Origin: Sabethes cyaneus
Taxonomy: Eukaryota > Arthropoda > Insecta > Diptera > Culicidae
Direction: 5' to 3'
Assembly (NCBI RefSeq): GCF_943734655.1
Contig: NC_071354.1
Span: 161,965,142-162,029,141, forward strand
DNA: 64,000 bases
Positions 21,719 to 33,447 of this stretch are shown one piece after another. The position numbers and the translations under genes are program-made. Below the pieces are notes generated by a model. It had not been told where the DNA came from and ran no database searches. It saw nothing but the letters and a program-made list of their open reading frames with translations. Numbering within the stretch: position 1 is the first letter of the stretch; every line of letters starts with the position of its first letter.

Positions 21719-23838
21719 CTACGACTTAGTAGGCTTGCCGTCCTAAGACAAAGCCTGATGAACAAGGTTTCTCCAATTAACTCGGTTGCGGGCTACCGCT
21801 CTCCAATTCCTCGGACAACGAGTACTGCTTCACCTAGTCTAATCGTGTTCATCGCTGCACTCCTGGTCGTCTTGTTTCTACCGGATTTTAGACAAACGCT
21901 ATCTTTGTAGGGTAGTTGTCCGGCATTCTTGCAACACGCCCTGCCCATCGTATCCGTCCAGCTTTAGCCACCTTCTGGATACTGGGTTCGCCATAGAGTT
22001 ATGCGAGTTCATGGTTCATCCTCCGCCGCCATACTCCGTTCTCCTATACACCGTCGAAGATGGTTCTTAGCACTCGTCTTTCAAAAACTCCGAGCACCCG
22101 CAGGACCTCCTCGAGCATTATTCATGTTTCACGCCCATAGAGAACAACCGGTTCAATGAGTGTCTTGTAAGCACGAGCTCACAGTAAGCACGACTTCCGC
22201 TGATAATACATCTATCCGATTCTCGTGATTCTCCGATGGCTCGTATCATTGTCCACCGTTACCAGTGAGCCAAGGTAGACAAATTCGTCAACTACCTCAA
22301 ACTTATCGCCGCCGATCGTTTTACTACTGCTCGTCGGTCGGCCTCGGATCTGCTGGCCAGTATGTACTTTGTTTTGACGTATTTACCTTTCATCCAATGA
22401 TTCGAATGAGCTTGACAGTCCACTCAGAATCAGAACACAATACTGTGTATTATCCATCGTAGAATAAATCAGTTTTATGAGATTCCTGGGGAAGCTGTTC
22501 TCGTCCATGATTTTCCATAGCTCTTTCCGGTCGATGGTATCATATGCGGCTTTGAAGTCAACGAACAAATGGTGCTTGGGAACTCTGTATTCACGGCTCT
22601 TTTGCATCTGCCACAGGGTAAATATTTGATCCATTGTAGAACGACCTTCGGCGAAGCCGCCTTGATAAGTTCCCACAAATCTGTTCGAAATTGGCGATAG
22701 TCGGCGAAAAATAATTTGGGATAGCACTTTGTAGGCAGCATTGAAAATGGTGATCGCTCTCACAGTCCAACTTGTCGCCCTCTTTGTAGATCAGGCTGAT
22801 AACCCCATCTTTTCATTCCTCCAAAAAATTCCAGCTATTAACCAGTTCATACAAATGACCGGCTTTTCTAGTCCCATTTTAATAAGCTCTGCTCCGATAT
22901 AATCTTTTCCAGCTGATTTATTGTTCTTTGGCTGCAGGATGGTTTCCTTAACTTCGCCTATCGTTGGGGCTGCCACCTCTTCCCCATTTGTTATATCGTT
23001 GAAATCGGTTTCCCCGCTGCGCTGCCTGGGCTCTTCACCTGGGTGCCATTCAGGTGTTCATCGAAGTTCTGCTTCCACCTTTCGGTTATCTCTCGATCGT
23101 CCGTCAAAATTCTATCGTTCTTATTCCGACACATTCTGGCTCGCGGCGCAAAGCCATTGCGGGATCCGTTTCGTTTTTGCTAGAACTTTAGCGTTTCCTA
23201 AAAACGATGCAGTCGCTCCAATTCTACATATTTCTGCTCTTCCATGTGGCGCTTTTTCTCCCGGAAGGTTTGGGTCTTTCCAAGTTCTGACGTATGCCAC
23301 TGCGTATCTTGGCCTTCCGCGCAGCCTTCTCCTCATCCATCACCTACATTCATCGTCAAACCAATCGTTCCGCTGATTCCGAGCCACATGCCCGATGGAG
23401 CTCGCTGCTATGCTGCTAATGGCTATTTTAATGGTGTTCCAACAGTGTTCAAGATGGGTTTCGTCCAGCTCGTCCTCTTTCGGCAGCGCAGCTTTGAGTG
23501 AGTGCTCGTAGTATGCGGCGCAGCGTAGTCTGACTGCTTCAGCCGCACGAGATTTAACCAAGGCGGCGTCCGTATCGAATGTTGTTCACAACGGTAAGTT
23601 ACGGGCGCATCTGAATCATCACTAGGTAGTGGTCCGAGCCAACGTTAGCGTTTCGATGGGATCTGTCGTCGATCATGTCTGGGAACTGCCAATCGACAAC
23701 AATCGATCAAAATGTGATTAAGCTGTGATTCCCTCTGATTTAGTGACCTCCAGGCATGCTTGTAGAGTCTGTGCTGAAAGAATGTACTACGTACGGCCGT
23801 GTTCTTGGAGGCGGCAAATTCTATAAGTCGAAGAGATA
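21719..23838 (-). mobile_element. 5'-truncated RTE-like LINE flanked by 13-bp target duplication
   Basis: The 13 bp AGGGAACCGATAA occurs at 21706-21718 and again at 23839-23851, bracketing 2120 bp. On the minus strand the insert runs from the late endonuclease (LRLIEFAASKNTAVRSTFFQ, near 23840) through NDWFDDECR (about 23340), NNKSAGKDYIGAELIKMG (about 22920), HHLFVDFKAAYDTIDRKELW (about 22550) and LYG.ET-like tail sequence (about 22130), to its 3' end at 21719. The 5' end is truncated, as expected from target-primed reverse transcription. Stops and frameshifts show it is dead. Confidence 0.92.
22383..22976 (-). pseudogene. RTE reverse transcriptase core of the nested LINE
   Basis: Two minus-strand frames, 22791-22976 and 22383-22763, cover SAGKDYIGAELIKMG, then AITIFNAAYKVLSQIIFRRL, FVGTYQGGFAEGRSTMDQIF and HLFVDFKAAYDTIDRKELWK, with the catalytic Asp of motif A in FVDFKAAYDT. 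Motif C lies in the deleted or frameshifted part that follows. It is closely related to the copy at 1-455. Confidence 0.85.
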
Positions 23839-23960
23839 AGGGAACCGATAAACAAAAGAACAATCGTGGTCAGATTTTAAATACGATTAAGAAACCTTAT
23901 AGCAATCCAGTACTAGATGCTGCCGACTTGCAGAAGTAGGAGATCAAGGTGAGTTAAAAT
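23839..23960 (+). pseudogene. LINE endonuclease fragment, part 2
   Basis: After the right-hand target duplication the plus strand reads EPINKRTIVVRF then RLRNLIAIQY, which is the continuation of the endonuclease begun at 21466. It decays to unrecognisable sequence within about 100 bp. Confidence 0.7.
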
Positions 23961-24589
23961 AGGTGATCTAGTTTTCACAGTTTGTAGAACAGAAGTGCGC
24001 GGAAGGATTGGTTAGCAACCATCGGCGTTGTTTATACATTCAGCAGTTTCCGCTTTGAAAATGTCGGTGATCGTCAAGGGTAACCAGCGGGGGTGAAAAA
24101 CAAATTTGAACATCAGAAAACCTCTCTTGACTAACCTTGTAGGAGATTAAAAAAAGTAAACTTTGGAGGAGGAACTTCACCGCAAAGATCAGCTCGAACA
24201 AGGCGGAACGCGTTTGGGGCACCGTAACCAAAAAGAGACGCGTGAAAACGGGGAGTTTTTCACAGAATTCTGTGGTAATAACAGCATGGTCATTAGTAGA
24301 TCGCTCTTTCTCCATAAACCAGTACATAAAGTCACGTGCACGTCAGTTTCCCGCGACGGTCGAACAGAAAAATAAATAGAAAACTTCTACCGAAAATGAA
24401 GCGCCGGTATCGCTTCCTGCCATCATCTAGTTATCGACCAGATACGAATTTTCATCTTCTTGGAAATTTTGACGTCCAAAAGCTGCTCATCCTGGATTAA
24501 AAGACTTTTCGCCCCAAAAATACATACCTATCATTGAGACTATTTCATCTAAAATCCTTTGACATTTTTGTTTCCGGTAAGTTAATAGT

Positions 24590-24684
24590 TCAGATACAGT
24601 CACTTTAACCAGCTTGAGTCATTCATGACTTCTGCGGGGTTGGGATTCGACCGGTGTGACCACTACGCCGGGACTGACCCCTGA
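24590..24684 (-). mobile_element. tRNA-derived SINE (family 2), copy 1, internally deleted
   Basis: Read on the minus strand it starts TCAGGGGTCAGTCCCGGCGT and AGTGGT, continues GGTCGAATCCCAACCCCGCA (B box GGTCGAATCC) and ends GGTTAAAGTGACTGTA. About 25 bp between A and B boxes are missing compared with 29659-29786. Confidence 0.75.
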
Positions 24685-24689
24685 TAGTT

Positions 24690-27600
24690 TTTTTGCTAAT
24701 AATTGAAATCTTAGGATACTGATTATTTACCGTTTAGATTACTACCCTCTTTGGCATTCAAATAAAGAAAACTTGAATCCAAATGACATCATGTCGACAC
24801 TCACCTGAAAATGGAAGAAAAAATAAATAGCCTTAGTTAATGTCCACATATAGTTTTATTGAATCGAACATATCGAAGAGTGTTACAATTGAGAACCATA
24901 AAAATTTGCTGGCATCCCTTACGCTGAGCTTAAGTTTGCGTTTGCTTTGATTTTTTCGCTGAAATAAGTTCCGTGAGCGGCTCAAACTTTCAATCATCTA
25001 GACACCATACGTGTTTGTTGAAATACTGACACAACCCTAAAAGTGAGAATTTTGAAATGAAAATTGTATTTTCGTCACCTTTTTCACGTCGCGAAGGACA
25101 ATAAATGATCGCCGGCGTTAGAAATTTCAATAGGAAATTTCAAACTATTTCACGTAAACAGCGATAATTCTACAACAAGCCCGTTTTCTGGTAAATGAGA
25201 GGAGTTGAGCAAGAACGTTCAATTCGTAGAGGAGGTGTTGTATAAATTGTGACCAAATCATGTCCAAATAGGTTTCTCTTTCAAAATAACGATGACCAAA
25301 CAAATTATAATAAAAACATAACCGGCTTGTTTGTAGCTTGAAATTGGACCAACATCGATTACCATCTCACCAAAGCAAATCAAAATCCATTAAGAGCTCT
25401 TTTGATTTCCTACACTAACCAATTTACACAGTTTATTTAATTGATCAAAGAAAACCTCAGCTTGTTTGTATCCGATTTCTCAATGGAATGCGAATCTTAT
25501 CGCCAGCTTGTACAACCTAACGGAGCATATCTTTTAATCGATGCAACCTTCACCGTGTTCATATGCCTACATCGGTACATACGAGTGGCGATGTTTCTGC
25601 ATGCATATTTTTTTTCCTCTCCGAAACAAGTCTAGTCGATCCCGGGTGGTAGTACGGCCTAAACGGATCATGTGAGGTGAAAATAAACAACTAATCCGTA
25701 TGTATGCAAATGATTTACCGTGGTGCCATGCTTGGTTGAACTTCATACTTCAGCACTCCGCAATGCAGTCTCCTTTTGGCGTGGGAATAGCGGTCGGGAT
25801 GGAACTACGAGGCAAGGTTGTTCGCGACGACGTGCAGTTATTGGTATGGCTTAACTACATATATTCGAAAGCTTTGCTTATAGCAACGGGCGTGATTAGT
25901 CGATTCTTGAGACATCGGGTAAGTAATTAGTTTATTGTGGTTACTAATATTAGTTTTGAGGTTTTCAACATATCTTGCATGGTAATTAATGCTAGCACTA
26001 ATTACCTAATATTTAACTTTACAATTCGTTTTTATTGAAACCTAGGATAAAGGTTGAAGACACGCTAAGTATCTAGGTATTACATGAAATCGAATCAAGC
26101 CGCGCTCGTGAAAATCAAAAACTTGTTCTTCGCAAAAGTGGTCAGGTTCCTCGCTTCCATCGCACAGCGTGAAATTATTATGAATGAAGAGAAAATAACA
26201 AATATATTTATTGAAAAAACACCGCATTTCATTCAGCCTACAAGAAACAGGAAGGAATGAGCAATCGCAGAAAAGTGCTGACCCATGCAAATGTGGTCTG
26301 CGTTAGAGTTTCAATTTTCAAACAAATCGCAAAACGAGGGAACACAGTACGGCGCACAAGTAGTACGTACGAACGGACCCAAGATATAATAGGACCCAAC
26401 CGAAACAACTCAAGTAAGGTGAACAAAACGTACTTGTGTGTAGCATAGCGATTGGGTACGAAGGAATAATAATGAGAACGAACTGATTGGTGGCTATGGT
26501 TTGTACGGTTGGCGACCTCATCTGGGTCAGACCGTTCTAGAGGCACCAAACTGTGCATACACACCGCAGGAATACTAATGAGACAGTTGTTAATACCTAC
26601 TTCAGTTGAATTTTTATGGAATCCAGCTGACTTGTTTATGAATCTTTAGCAATTAAGATGGGTATTTAGCACTGACATCACCCACCACCGCATTCAGCAT
26701 GAGTTTGTCATTGCGCTATTAGCGCGGTTCGATTGAAAGTTTCTTGATTCACCGGTATAACCTACAAAACACGATTGCTGGAATGGAATACGAAGTAGCC
26801 AATGTTTAATCACACCGGAGAAGAAGTGACTCACGATTCGTGCCTTAACATTCGAAGTTTTCAGTATGTCTAAGACCTCGACTGGAGTTAATTTTATGCA
26901 AGAGCTTAATCATTTCTTCCAAGAGATATGTTTTTCCGTTAGAAAAATAATTATCTAATATTAAAGCACCATAATCCCTATCTTCGGTAATATATCAACG
27001 TAGTTTTCGATAAGACGGCATCCAAGAGACACTCTAAAAGCAAAACCTCCTAAAAATTCATTTTCAATGCTATAATCATTTGAACTCCTTCCGAACATCT
27101 ATCAGCTGATCTAAACTCAGACTATGTTATGCTAAAATTGCAAACACAGCCTCAATCGGACATCAAATTTCCTCTCTTTAACACACAGACACTCGATCGA
27201 ATGGCTAGTCCCTCGAACGGCTAAATCCCCAATTTGAATAAAACCTCTCCGGGTTCATTAATGCCCCCCTAAAATGACAAACAAAACCCATTTGTTGCGT
27301 TGTTGCTCGAAGGCAGAAAGAAGATGCAAATGTGGGAAGATAACCAGTCAATTACCTGGTGGTGGTGGTGGTGGTGGTAAAAGGTGGGCGCAGATGGAGC
27401 TAACACATGTCGGGAAATCTAACCAATTTTCGGATATGTGAGAAGCACGAAACTAGGACAGGTGGGCGTCTACATGGCGTTGCATAACAAAATAGCTCCG
27501 AGTTTCCTGGTCGTGACTGGGTTGGAGATTTATGGCTTTTCTTTTGTGACTGTTGTGTTTGGAAGATTTCGGAACTGCAGCAGGCAAGTAGCGGACGTAA

Positions 27601-28590
27601 TAGTAGTAAATTATTTATTGAGTGACATTTCATCAAATCTTTTGATTTATATTTCGCGGTAGTCGCGGTTGGTGACGCAATCGAATGTTTGTATTGTTAT
27701 TATTCCTGGTATACCCATATTGCAGATAAATTCATTTAGACATTCGAAATTGCAGATTATAACCAAACATTTCTTGGTGAGAGGCCTGTTATTGCGGACT
27801 TGATCAACTAAACATCAACTAAACAAGCAGAAACAATAATTCGATGAAACAATTGAATGATCGTAAGCACAACAATAATTAAATTTTCATAAATATAATG
27901 GCCATATTGTCCATTAAACTTGATAGAAACAACAGCGTTTGCAGTTTTGTTCTCCTTAACGGTATCTGAGTGGAAACCATTGAACGAAAACATTGCCTTT
28001 CATCAAGACTACCATTTGAGACTCATTAATTCCATGTAAAGTGAAAAAGCTGTAAAGTCAGAACAATCACTGCTGCGAACTTTGCTACCAACTCATGTTT
28101 TATAATATTTCACCGCGGCTGACTGGTTGAAACATTAAACATTGATTCGCCTTTTGTTACAGTTTTTCTATTTTCTCGTTCCTTTTGTTAAAATTAACCC
28201 TATTTCTAAACAGCTTCATATGCACTTTGCTTTCGATTTATTTCAGTTCAATTCTATTTCAATTGCGCTGCAATTATTATTTTGATTTGACCTAATTTTA
28301 TTTCAATTGCGAGAACAGTTTTGCTCCAGCTTCTCTTAAATTTCTGTTTAGAATATTGTTGGGATGTTATTTGATTTTTAATAACTTTATCTTCATTTTA
28401 CTTGCGTTCTTTCATTCTTGCATTTCTGTACATCGCTTGTTTTCAAATTTTTGTTTCTTTTCTTTGTTTTTTCTTTTTTATTTTCTAAAATTGATTTTCT
28501 CTTGTGTTGAATTTTGATATCATTGCACTTTTTTTAGTCTTATTCATCTTTTAGTTTCGTTTAGTTTTAGCTTCTGATTGTCTCAATTTT
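24690..28590. other. No gene recognised; long AT-rich stretch
   Basis: Contains only short ORFs. The frame 25700-25930 runs into a perfect GTAAGT donor-like site at 25920, but nothing else supports an exon. A (GGT)n microsatellite lies at 27358-27378. No transposon family was recognised over most of it, so it could be intronic or intergenic host DNA. Confidence 0.45.
27358..27378. repeat. (GGT)n microsatellite
   Basis: Seven tandem GGT triplets in an otherwise AT-rich context. Confidence 0.85.
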
Positions 28591-28731
28591 AAGTTAAATT
28601 AGCCATTAGTGGACCCTTTAGTGAATTTAGTTTCATGTCATATATCCTCGGAAACAAGAAGTACAAGCCAATAAAGGCCGAAATTGTACCCAAGGTCCAT
28701 TATAGGCAAAGGGTCCACTATAGGTTAACTT
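28591..28731. repeat. 141-bp inverted-repeat element
   Basis: AAGTTAA...TTAGTGGACCCTTTA on the left mirrors CAAAGGGTCCACTATAGGTTAACTT on the right, with about 25-bp arms. This fits a small MITE. Target duplication is not clear. Confidence 0.6.
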
Positions 28732-28854
28732 ACCCTATCTTAAACTCAGTGGCATTTAATATTAGGTTATGATGGTTACTGTCAACATATTGATCCTCAG
28801 AGAAGTTGGCCTTCAACCAGAGAAGCACTTAGTCCTTGAAAATACCTTATACAC

Positions 28855-29573
28855 TTAGGCATTATTTTTAACATTAGCATCAATAAAATTGTTAGGCGGC
28901 ATTTTCAACCTGTTGGATGCCAGCAAGCCATACATTTTGACACCAGCCGGATGTTTGATTTGGAACTTAAACTTCACTTTTTCCGAAACATCCTCAAATT
29001 TCTTCGGTGAAATAGACCGGTCTGCGCGGATGTAGGACAGATCATCGGTGCTGAACAGCTTTTCGCCGGAGAACAGGGTTTTCAATTTTCGCTTCGTCAC
29101 TTATAGTTTCTTTAGCTACTCTAGCTCTGGAAGATGTGTGCAAATCTTCTTTGTTGATTCTTCGCACGGATTTTTCGGAAATTTCGACTTTTTTAGCAAG
29201 TTTACTTATGGAACCCGGTACGGGTTGCGGGCAATCTTTGCACGAACCGCGTCTCTAACCTAATCACGTTTGACGTACGTGCAAACCGCGGACTAGCACT
29301 TTCGAAGCTTAGGACCATCTAGTAGCAACTTTTTGATGCGGTAAGCTGTGGCCAAATGACATCCTACCATCTTGGCAATCTTCTTCGACGTCTTCTGGGC
29401 GAAGAGCAAACTCGTATTCACTTCTTTGGTGTACATTTTCACAAATTTGCAAGATGCAGCACCTGAAAGTTAATGTAAACAAACACACTGTCAACCGAAA
29501 TAAATCATGTGTTCCAAAAATTAACCCAATATTAAAGTTTAAACATTTTCGCATTTTTTCCTGTCCAACCCTG
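28855..29573 (-). mobile_element. Mariner-family element, 5' half with one TIR
   Basis: The right end, read on the minus strand, is CAGGGTTGGACAGGAAAAAA preceded by TA (29574-29575), a mariner-type terminal repeat. The minus strand then encodes a decayed N-terminus and, at 28855-29100, TLFSGEKLFSTDD...RSISPKKFEDVSEKVKFKFQ, KHPAGVKMYGLLAS and MPP, the core around the first catalytic position of an ITm transposase. That position is Gly (FSGEKLF), not Asp. The second half and the other terminal repeat are missing. Confidence 0.8.
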
Positions 29574-29579
29574 TATAAT

Positions 29580-30960
29580 AAGGAGAACGGGAGTATGAAT
29601 GTAGGTTCCGCCACAACTCCGAAACTTCTGGACGGCTGGTTCTTTAACAAACTTGACAGGGGTCAGTCCCGGCGTAGTGGTTAGCATTCACGCCTCTCAC
29701 GCCGAGGACCCGAGTTCAAATCCAAACCCCGCAGTAGTCACAAATGACCCAAAACTGGTTAAAGTGAATATAATCTAAAACAAAAAAACAAACTTGACAC
29801 ATTGACACACATTCCTTTCGTACAAGGAAAGAGAAAGGTTAAAATAGGTAAAAGAGTGCATTTGAAACGATAGCAGTGACTGGGCTACAAGAGGGGATCA
29901 GGGAGAACTAGAATGGCCATTGACAAGGAGGAGGTTCAGAAACGTGAAAAAGGTTTTGTCTCGCTTTATAGAGATTACCGAAAAGAAGAAAGATTCACAA
30001 GGGGTTGGAGGACAACAGAAAAGGGGGAGTGACAAAGGTAAATACATTCAAATGAAGGAAAAGGGTTTTGTTTCTCCCATTATGAGAATTTTCGTTATAA
30101 TATCAAATGTACAACTGACTGAGAGACGAAGGGGCCCCGAGTAAGATCGGGCAACTAGTATATATATAATAGTGAACTTGAGTATGTTTGTATGTTCCGT
30201 CATAACTCCCGAACACCTTGACCGTTCTCCACCAAACTTGGCTCACAGGTTCCTTGATATAAGAGAATTAGCAATTATTGGGTTAAAAAACGGGACTAGT
30301 TCCTATCAAGAAGGGAGGTCCAAATAAGTCAAAGCGGTTGCGTTTCTCTTGCATTTAGACCGATTGACTGACAGACAGATTATCGGCGGGTGTTAGGGAA
30401 GAGGTCCCCGAGGAGTAATATATGAAAAAACTGTTTCTTTTCCGTTATAGGGGGTTTCAGAGAGCAAACAGATGCATAATTGGCTACGTTATGTTCCGCC
30501 ATAACTCCGAAATGTCTGGATAGTCCTTCAACAAGCTTGTCCCACATGTTCCTTGACATAAATGAATCCGCGCAGAGGAATTTAAGGTGAAATTAGTCGT
30601 CATCGATTCAGCCAATTTGAAAAGCAGTTTTTTTGTTTGAAACAAAAATTCTGTTCATGAAAATATATTTGAACTGTTCAGATTCGCAAGAAGAATGCAG
30701 TATTTACAATTTGACGAACAAAACTCCGTTTTTGGGACCAAAAACTGCTTCCAAAATTGGGCTTTCCGACGAAAAGTTGATGACTGCTAATTTCCCGTTA
30801 AAAAAGGGGAGACGGTTTCGTACAAGGGGGAGGGGTGCGTTCGTCTTGCATTTAGAACGATAGCAGTTGTACAAGTAACTAGACAACAAGAGGGAGTTTC
30901 TGAAAGGGGGGAATACGGTGGCAATTGACAAGGAGGAGCTCTCTTTAATCGGATTACAGG
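29580..30960. repeat. Diverged tandem-like array with GTTCCGCCATAACTCC units
   Basis: Blocks of the form ATGTTCCGCCATAACTCCGA, CTGGACGGTTCTTCAACAAA, CTTGTCACATGTTCCTTGAC recur at about 29590, 30190 and 30488, separated by about 300-600 bp, with GGTTACGTTT/CTTGCATTTAGA-type stretches between. A SINE interrupts the first unit. Its architecture resembles the large array elements at 41.3 and 50.6 kb, but the units differ. Confidence 0.55.
29659..29786 (+). mobile_element. tRNA-derived SINE (family 2), copy 2, with 13-bp target duplication
   Basis: AACAAACTTGACA at 29646-29658 is repeated at 29787-29799. The body begins GGGGTCAGTCCCGGCGTAGT, has an A-box-like TAGTGGTTAGC, the B box GAGTTCAAATCC, and ends GGTTAAAGTGAATATAATCT followed by an A-rich tail. 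This is a complete SINE inserted by target-primed reverse transcription. It resembles the culicine tRNA-derived SINEs. Confidence 0.9.
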
Positions 30961-30978
30961 AAAGAAGACAGGCTTACA

Positions 30979-31372
30979 CAGCCTTCATTTTCGGTTTTTT
31001 GCTCAGTAGATGCTCATTTGACTACAGCGCCTCAGCGAAACAGAATTCAAAAAAGTAGTGTAAAGGGCAATTGTAGAGTCAATTATTATCTACAATATTG
31101 CTGAAGAAAGTATTGTTTTATGTTGTATGTATTTACGACGCTATGTGGCTGCTACCCCTTTGGTAGCAAAAAGAGCCCTCATCTGGCTACCAACGGGCTA
31201 GCAGCCTCATAGCGCCGTAAATACAAAAGATAAAACAATATTTTCTTCAACAACATTGTAAATAATTACGAGCTCTATAATTGCCCTTTACACTACTTTT
31301 TCGAAATCTGTTTTGCTAAGGCGCTATAGTCAAATGAGCATCTACTGAGCAGGCAACCGAAAATGAAACCTG
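30979..31372. mobile_element. 394-bp hAT-like MITE
   Basis: The ends CAGCCTTCATTTTCGGTT and, from the right, CAGGTTTCATTTTCGGTT begin with CAG. CTTACA directly abuts both ends (30973-30978 and 31373-31378), 6 bp of a likely 8-bp duplication. The interior has the same plan as 14151-14540: TACAATATTGCTGAAGAAAG, a central GGTAGCAAAAAGAGC hairpin, and a mirrored TTCTTCAACAACATTGTA. Confidence 0.85.
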
Positions 31373-31424
31373 CTTACAAGTGACTTGTAACTTGAGAAAA
31401 ATCGTGACACAATTGGAGAGAAAA

Positions 31425-32640
31425 CGACACGTTAACAGAAAAAGAAGTGGAAAAGAAAAAAATGGAAAAAGGGGAAACAAGAAAAAAAAGAGGAGACTGA
31501 ACAGAAAAACACGGAGCACGGTGGAGAAAAGATGAAAACTGTGATAAAAGCAGAACGATAAAAACGATAAAGAAAACGAGAACAACGAGAAGAAAATTAG
31601 TACAAACTGAACAGAAACAGAGAAAAATTGGTACAATAAATGACAAAACGGGATGAAATACAAGAAAACTAAAGGCAAAATTTACTGGAGTAAGAAACTG
31701 AGAAACGAGAAGAGAAAACAAGCAAAATGGAGCCAAAAAATTAAAACAGAGGACAAGCGGGATAAAAAGAAAAACAGGACATAATGAGAGGAAGAACCAA
31801 AATAAAAAAATAGAAAAAATAAGTAAAAAGCAAGAAAAAGGGACTGAAACAGAAAAGATTTACCTGAAAATGAGAAAAAAATGAGACTAAAAACGGAACA
31901 CAACAGAGTAAAATCAGAACTGAAAAAAGTGAAAAAGTGAAATGAAAAGTAGAGAAAGAGTAACCAGAGGCAAAAAATAAAGGAAAAACGAAAGAATAAA
32001 GGAGGGAGAACGCGACAAATATTAGGAAGAAGGAACAGAAAAATACTCAAAGTAAAAGAGCAAATACGAGACAAGAAAGGAAAAACAGAACAAAAAACAA
32101 GAGAAACCAAAATAAAAAAGAAAATAGCGTGAATTAACCAATTAAGGAAACGGCGAATGCGAAAAAAGTAGAACAAACAGGATATATAAGGGGAAGATGG
32201 AACAAAATGAGGAAAAGAATAAAAAGCAAAAAAAGGGAAAAACCGATGAATGAAAAGGGTAAAATTGTGATGAAAAGGATAAAAAGTAGGAGATAATAGA
32301 GGAAAACGGGACAGTAAATGTAAAAAAGGGAGCCAAAAACAGATCAAACATGACAGAAAAGAAAAACGAAGCATCTAAAAAGAGGAAAAACGGAACGGAA
32401 CAGACGAAGACAAAAAACGAAAAGTAGGATCTAACACTAAAGTTGAAAATTGGAAACGAACAAAGGATAAAGGGAAGGAAAAAGATGGAAAAGCGAAAGA
32501 AAATTACAAAAAATTAATGAAAAACATGAAAAGAAAAGTAAACGCAAAATCCGAGAAAATGGTAGAGAAAATAAAACGGTGAAACGGCACCAGAAAAGAA
32601 AAAAAAAGAAACAAAACATAGGTAAACGTGTAAGACAATA
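31425..32640. repeat. 1.2-kb A/G-rich (purine-strand) tract
   Basis: The plus strand is overwhelmingly A and G, in degenerate words like GAAAAACAGGACAAAAAGG and GGAAAAAGGG. The minus strand shows long F/S/L-rich open frames (for example 31682-32374) that are by-products of the pyrimidine strand, not genes. It begins next to the end of the MITE at 31372 and runs into the AAGTCCAATTT array at about 32640. Confidence 0.85.
31769..31866. repeat. 98-bp duplicated segment, source copy
   Basis: Identical over 98 bp to 33448-33545. This copy is embedded in and compositionally continuous with the purine-rich tract, so it is probably the source. Confidence 0.85.
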
Positions 32641-33260
32641 AAGCGAAATATTTTAATTTCAAGTCCATGTCCAATTTCAAATCTAAATTAATGTCCAACG
32701 TCAAGTTGAATTTCAAGTACAATTGCACGTCCGATTTTAAGCTGAATTACAAACCTAATTTAATTCCAGTTTTAGGTCAAATTTAAACTCTGATTTAAAG
32801 CCCAATTTCTAATAAAATTTGAATTCCAATTTCATGTCTAATTGCAAATGTAATTCCAAGTCTAATCCCAAGTAACAATTTGGGTTTTATTACACTCTTA
32901 TAATGACTTTTAAGACTAAAATTGGTCATGAAAACCGCCATAAGAGTACAATAAAACTCACATTGTTGCTTGGGATCTTTAGTCCATTTCAAACCCAATT
33001 TACGTCCAATTTTAAGTTCATTTTCGAGGATAATTTCAATGTCTAATTTCAAGTCAAAATTAATTTAAATTTAAGTCCAATTTCAAATTCAATTTTAGTC
33101 TGATTTCCTGTTCAATCGTAATTAAAGCTTCAAGCCCAAATTAGTCAAATTTCAAGTCTAATTTAATGCTCTATCCCAAGTGCGATTCCAAGTCCAATTT
33201 CAGCTCTAATTTCTAGTCCAATTTTAAGTTTGATTTAAAATTCAATTGCATCCGAAAGTC
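32640..33260. repeat. Degenerate AAGTCCAATTT array
   Basis: About 600 bp of short words such as TTTCAAGTCCAATTTCAA, AAGTCTAATTTAAT and CAAGTGCGATTCC with 12-15-base spacing. A 108-bp MITE interrupts it at 32867-32974. The same word occurs at 1862-2010 and near 17700, so it is a dispersed low-complexity family. Confidence 0.75.
32867..32974. mobile_element. 108-bp MITE with CCCAAGTAACAAT ends
   Basis: Left CCCAAGTAACAATTTGGGTT and right (reversed) CCCAAGCAACAATGTGAGTT form about 45-bp arms around a short centre. It interrupts the AAGTCCAATTT array. Length and ends recall 2456-2562, suggesting one superfamily. Confidence 0.75.
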
Positions 33261-33447
33261 CGGGGTTTTTAACCTAATCGGCTTGTATTTTTGTGATAAG
33301 TAATCACAAATTCGCCATTCGGTCATTACTCGATTTACTTTCTCAAAGGTCCATTGCCCTAACTTTGTTTATGTCCGGGCACGCTAGTACCCGTAGATGA
33401 CTGTGTGTTGAGCGGTAAAGGCTAGTTCTTTGATAACAATAAATAGT

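Noticed and set aside
25700..25930. 76-codon ORF ending in a perfect GTAAGT donor-like site, as a host exon
   Set aside because: One donor motif in 64 kb of random sequence is expected by chance. No acceptor partner, second exon or protein family supports it.
31682..32374. 230-codon open frame on the minus strand
   Set aside because: It is the pyrimidine strand of a purine-rich low-complexity tract. The peptide is only F, S, L and related residues with no domain.
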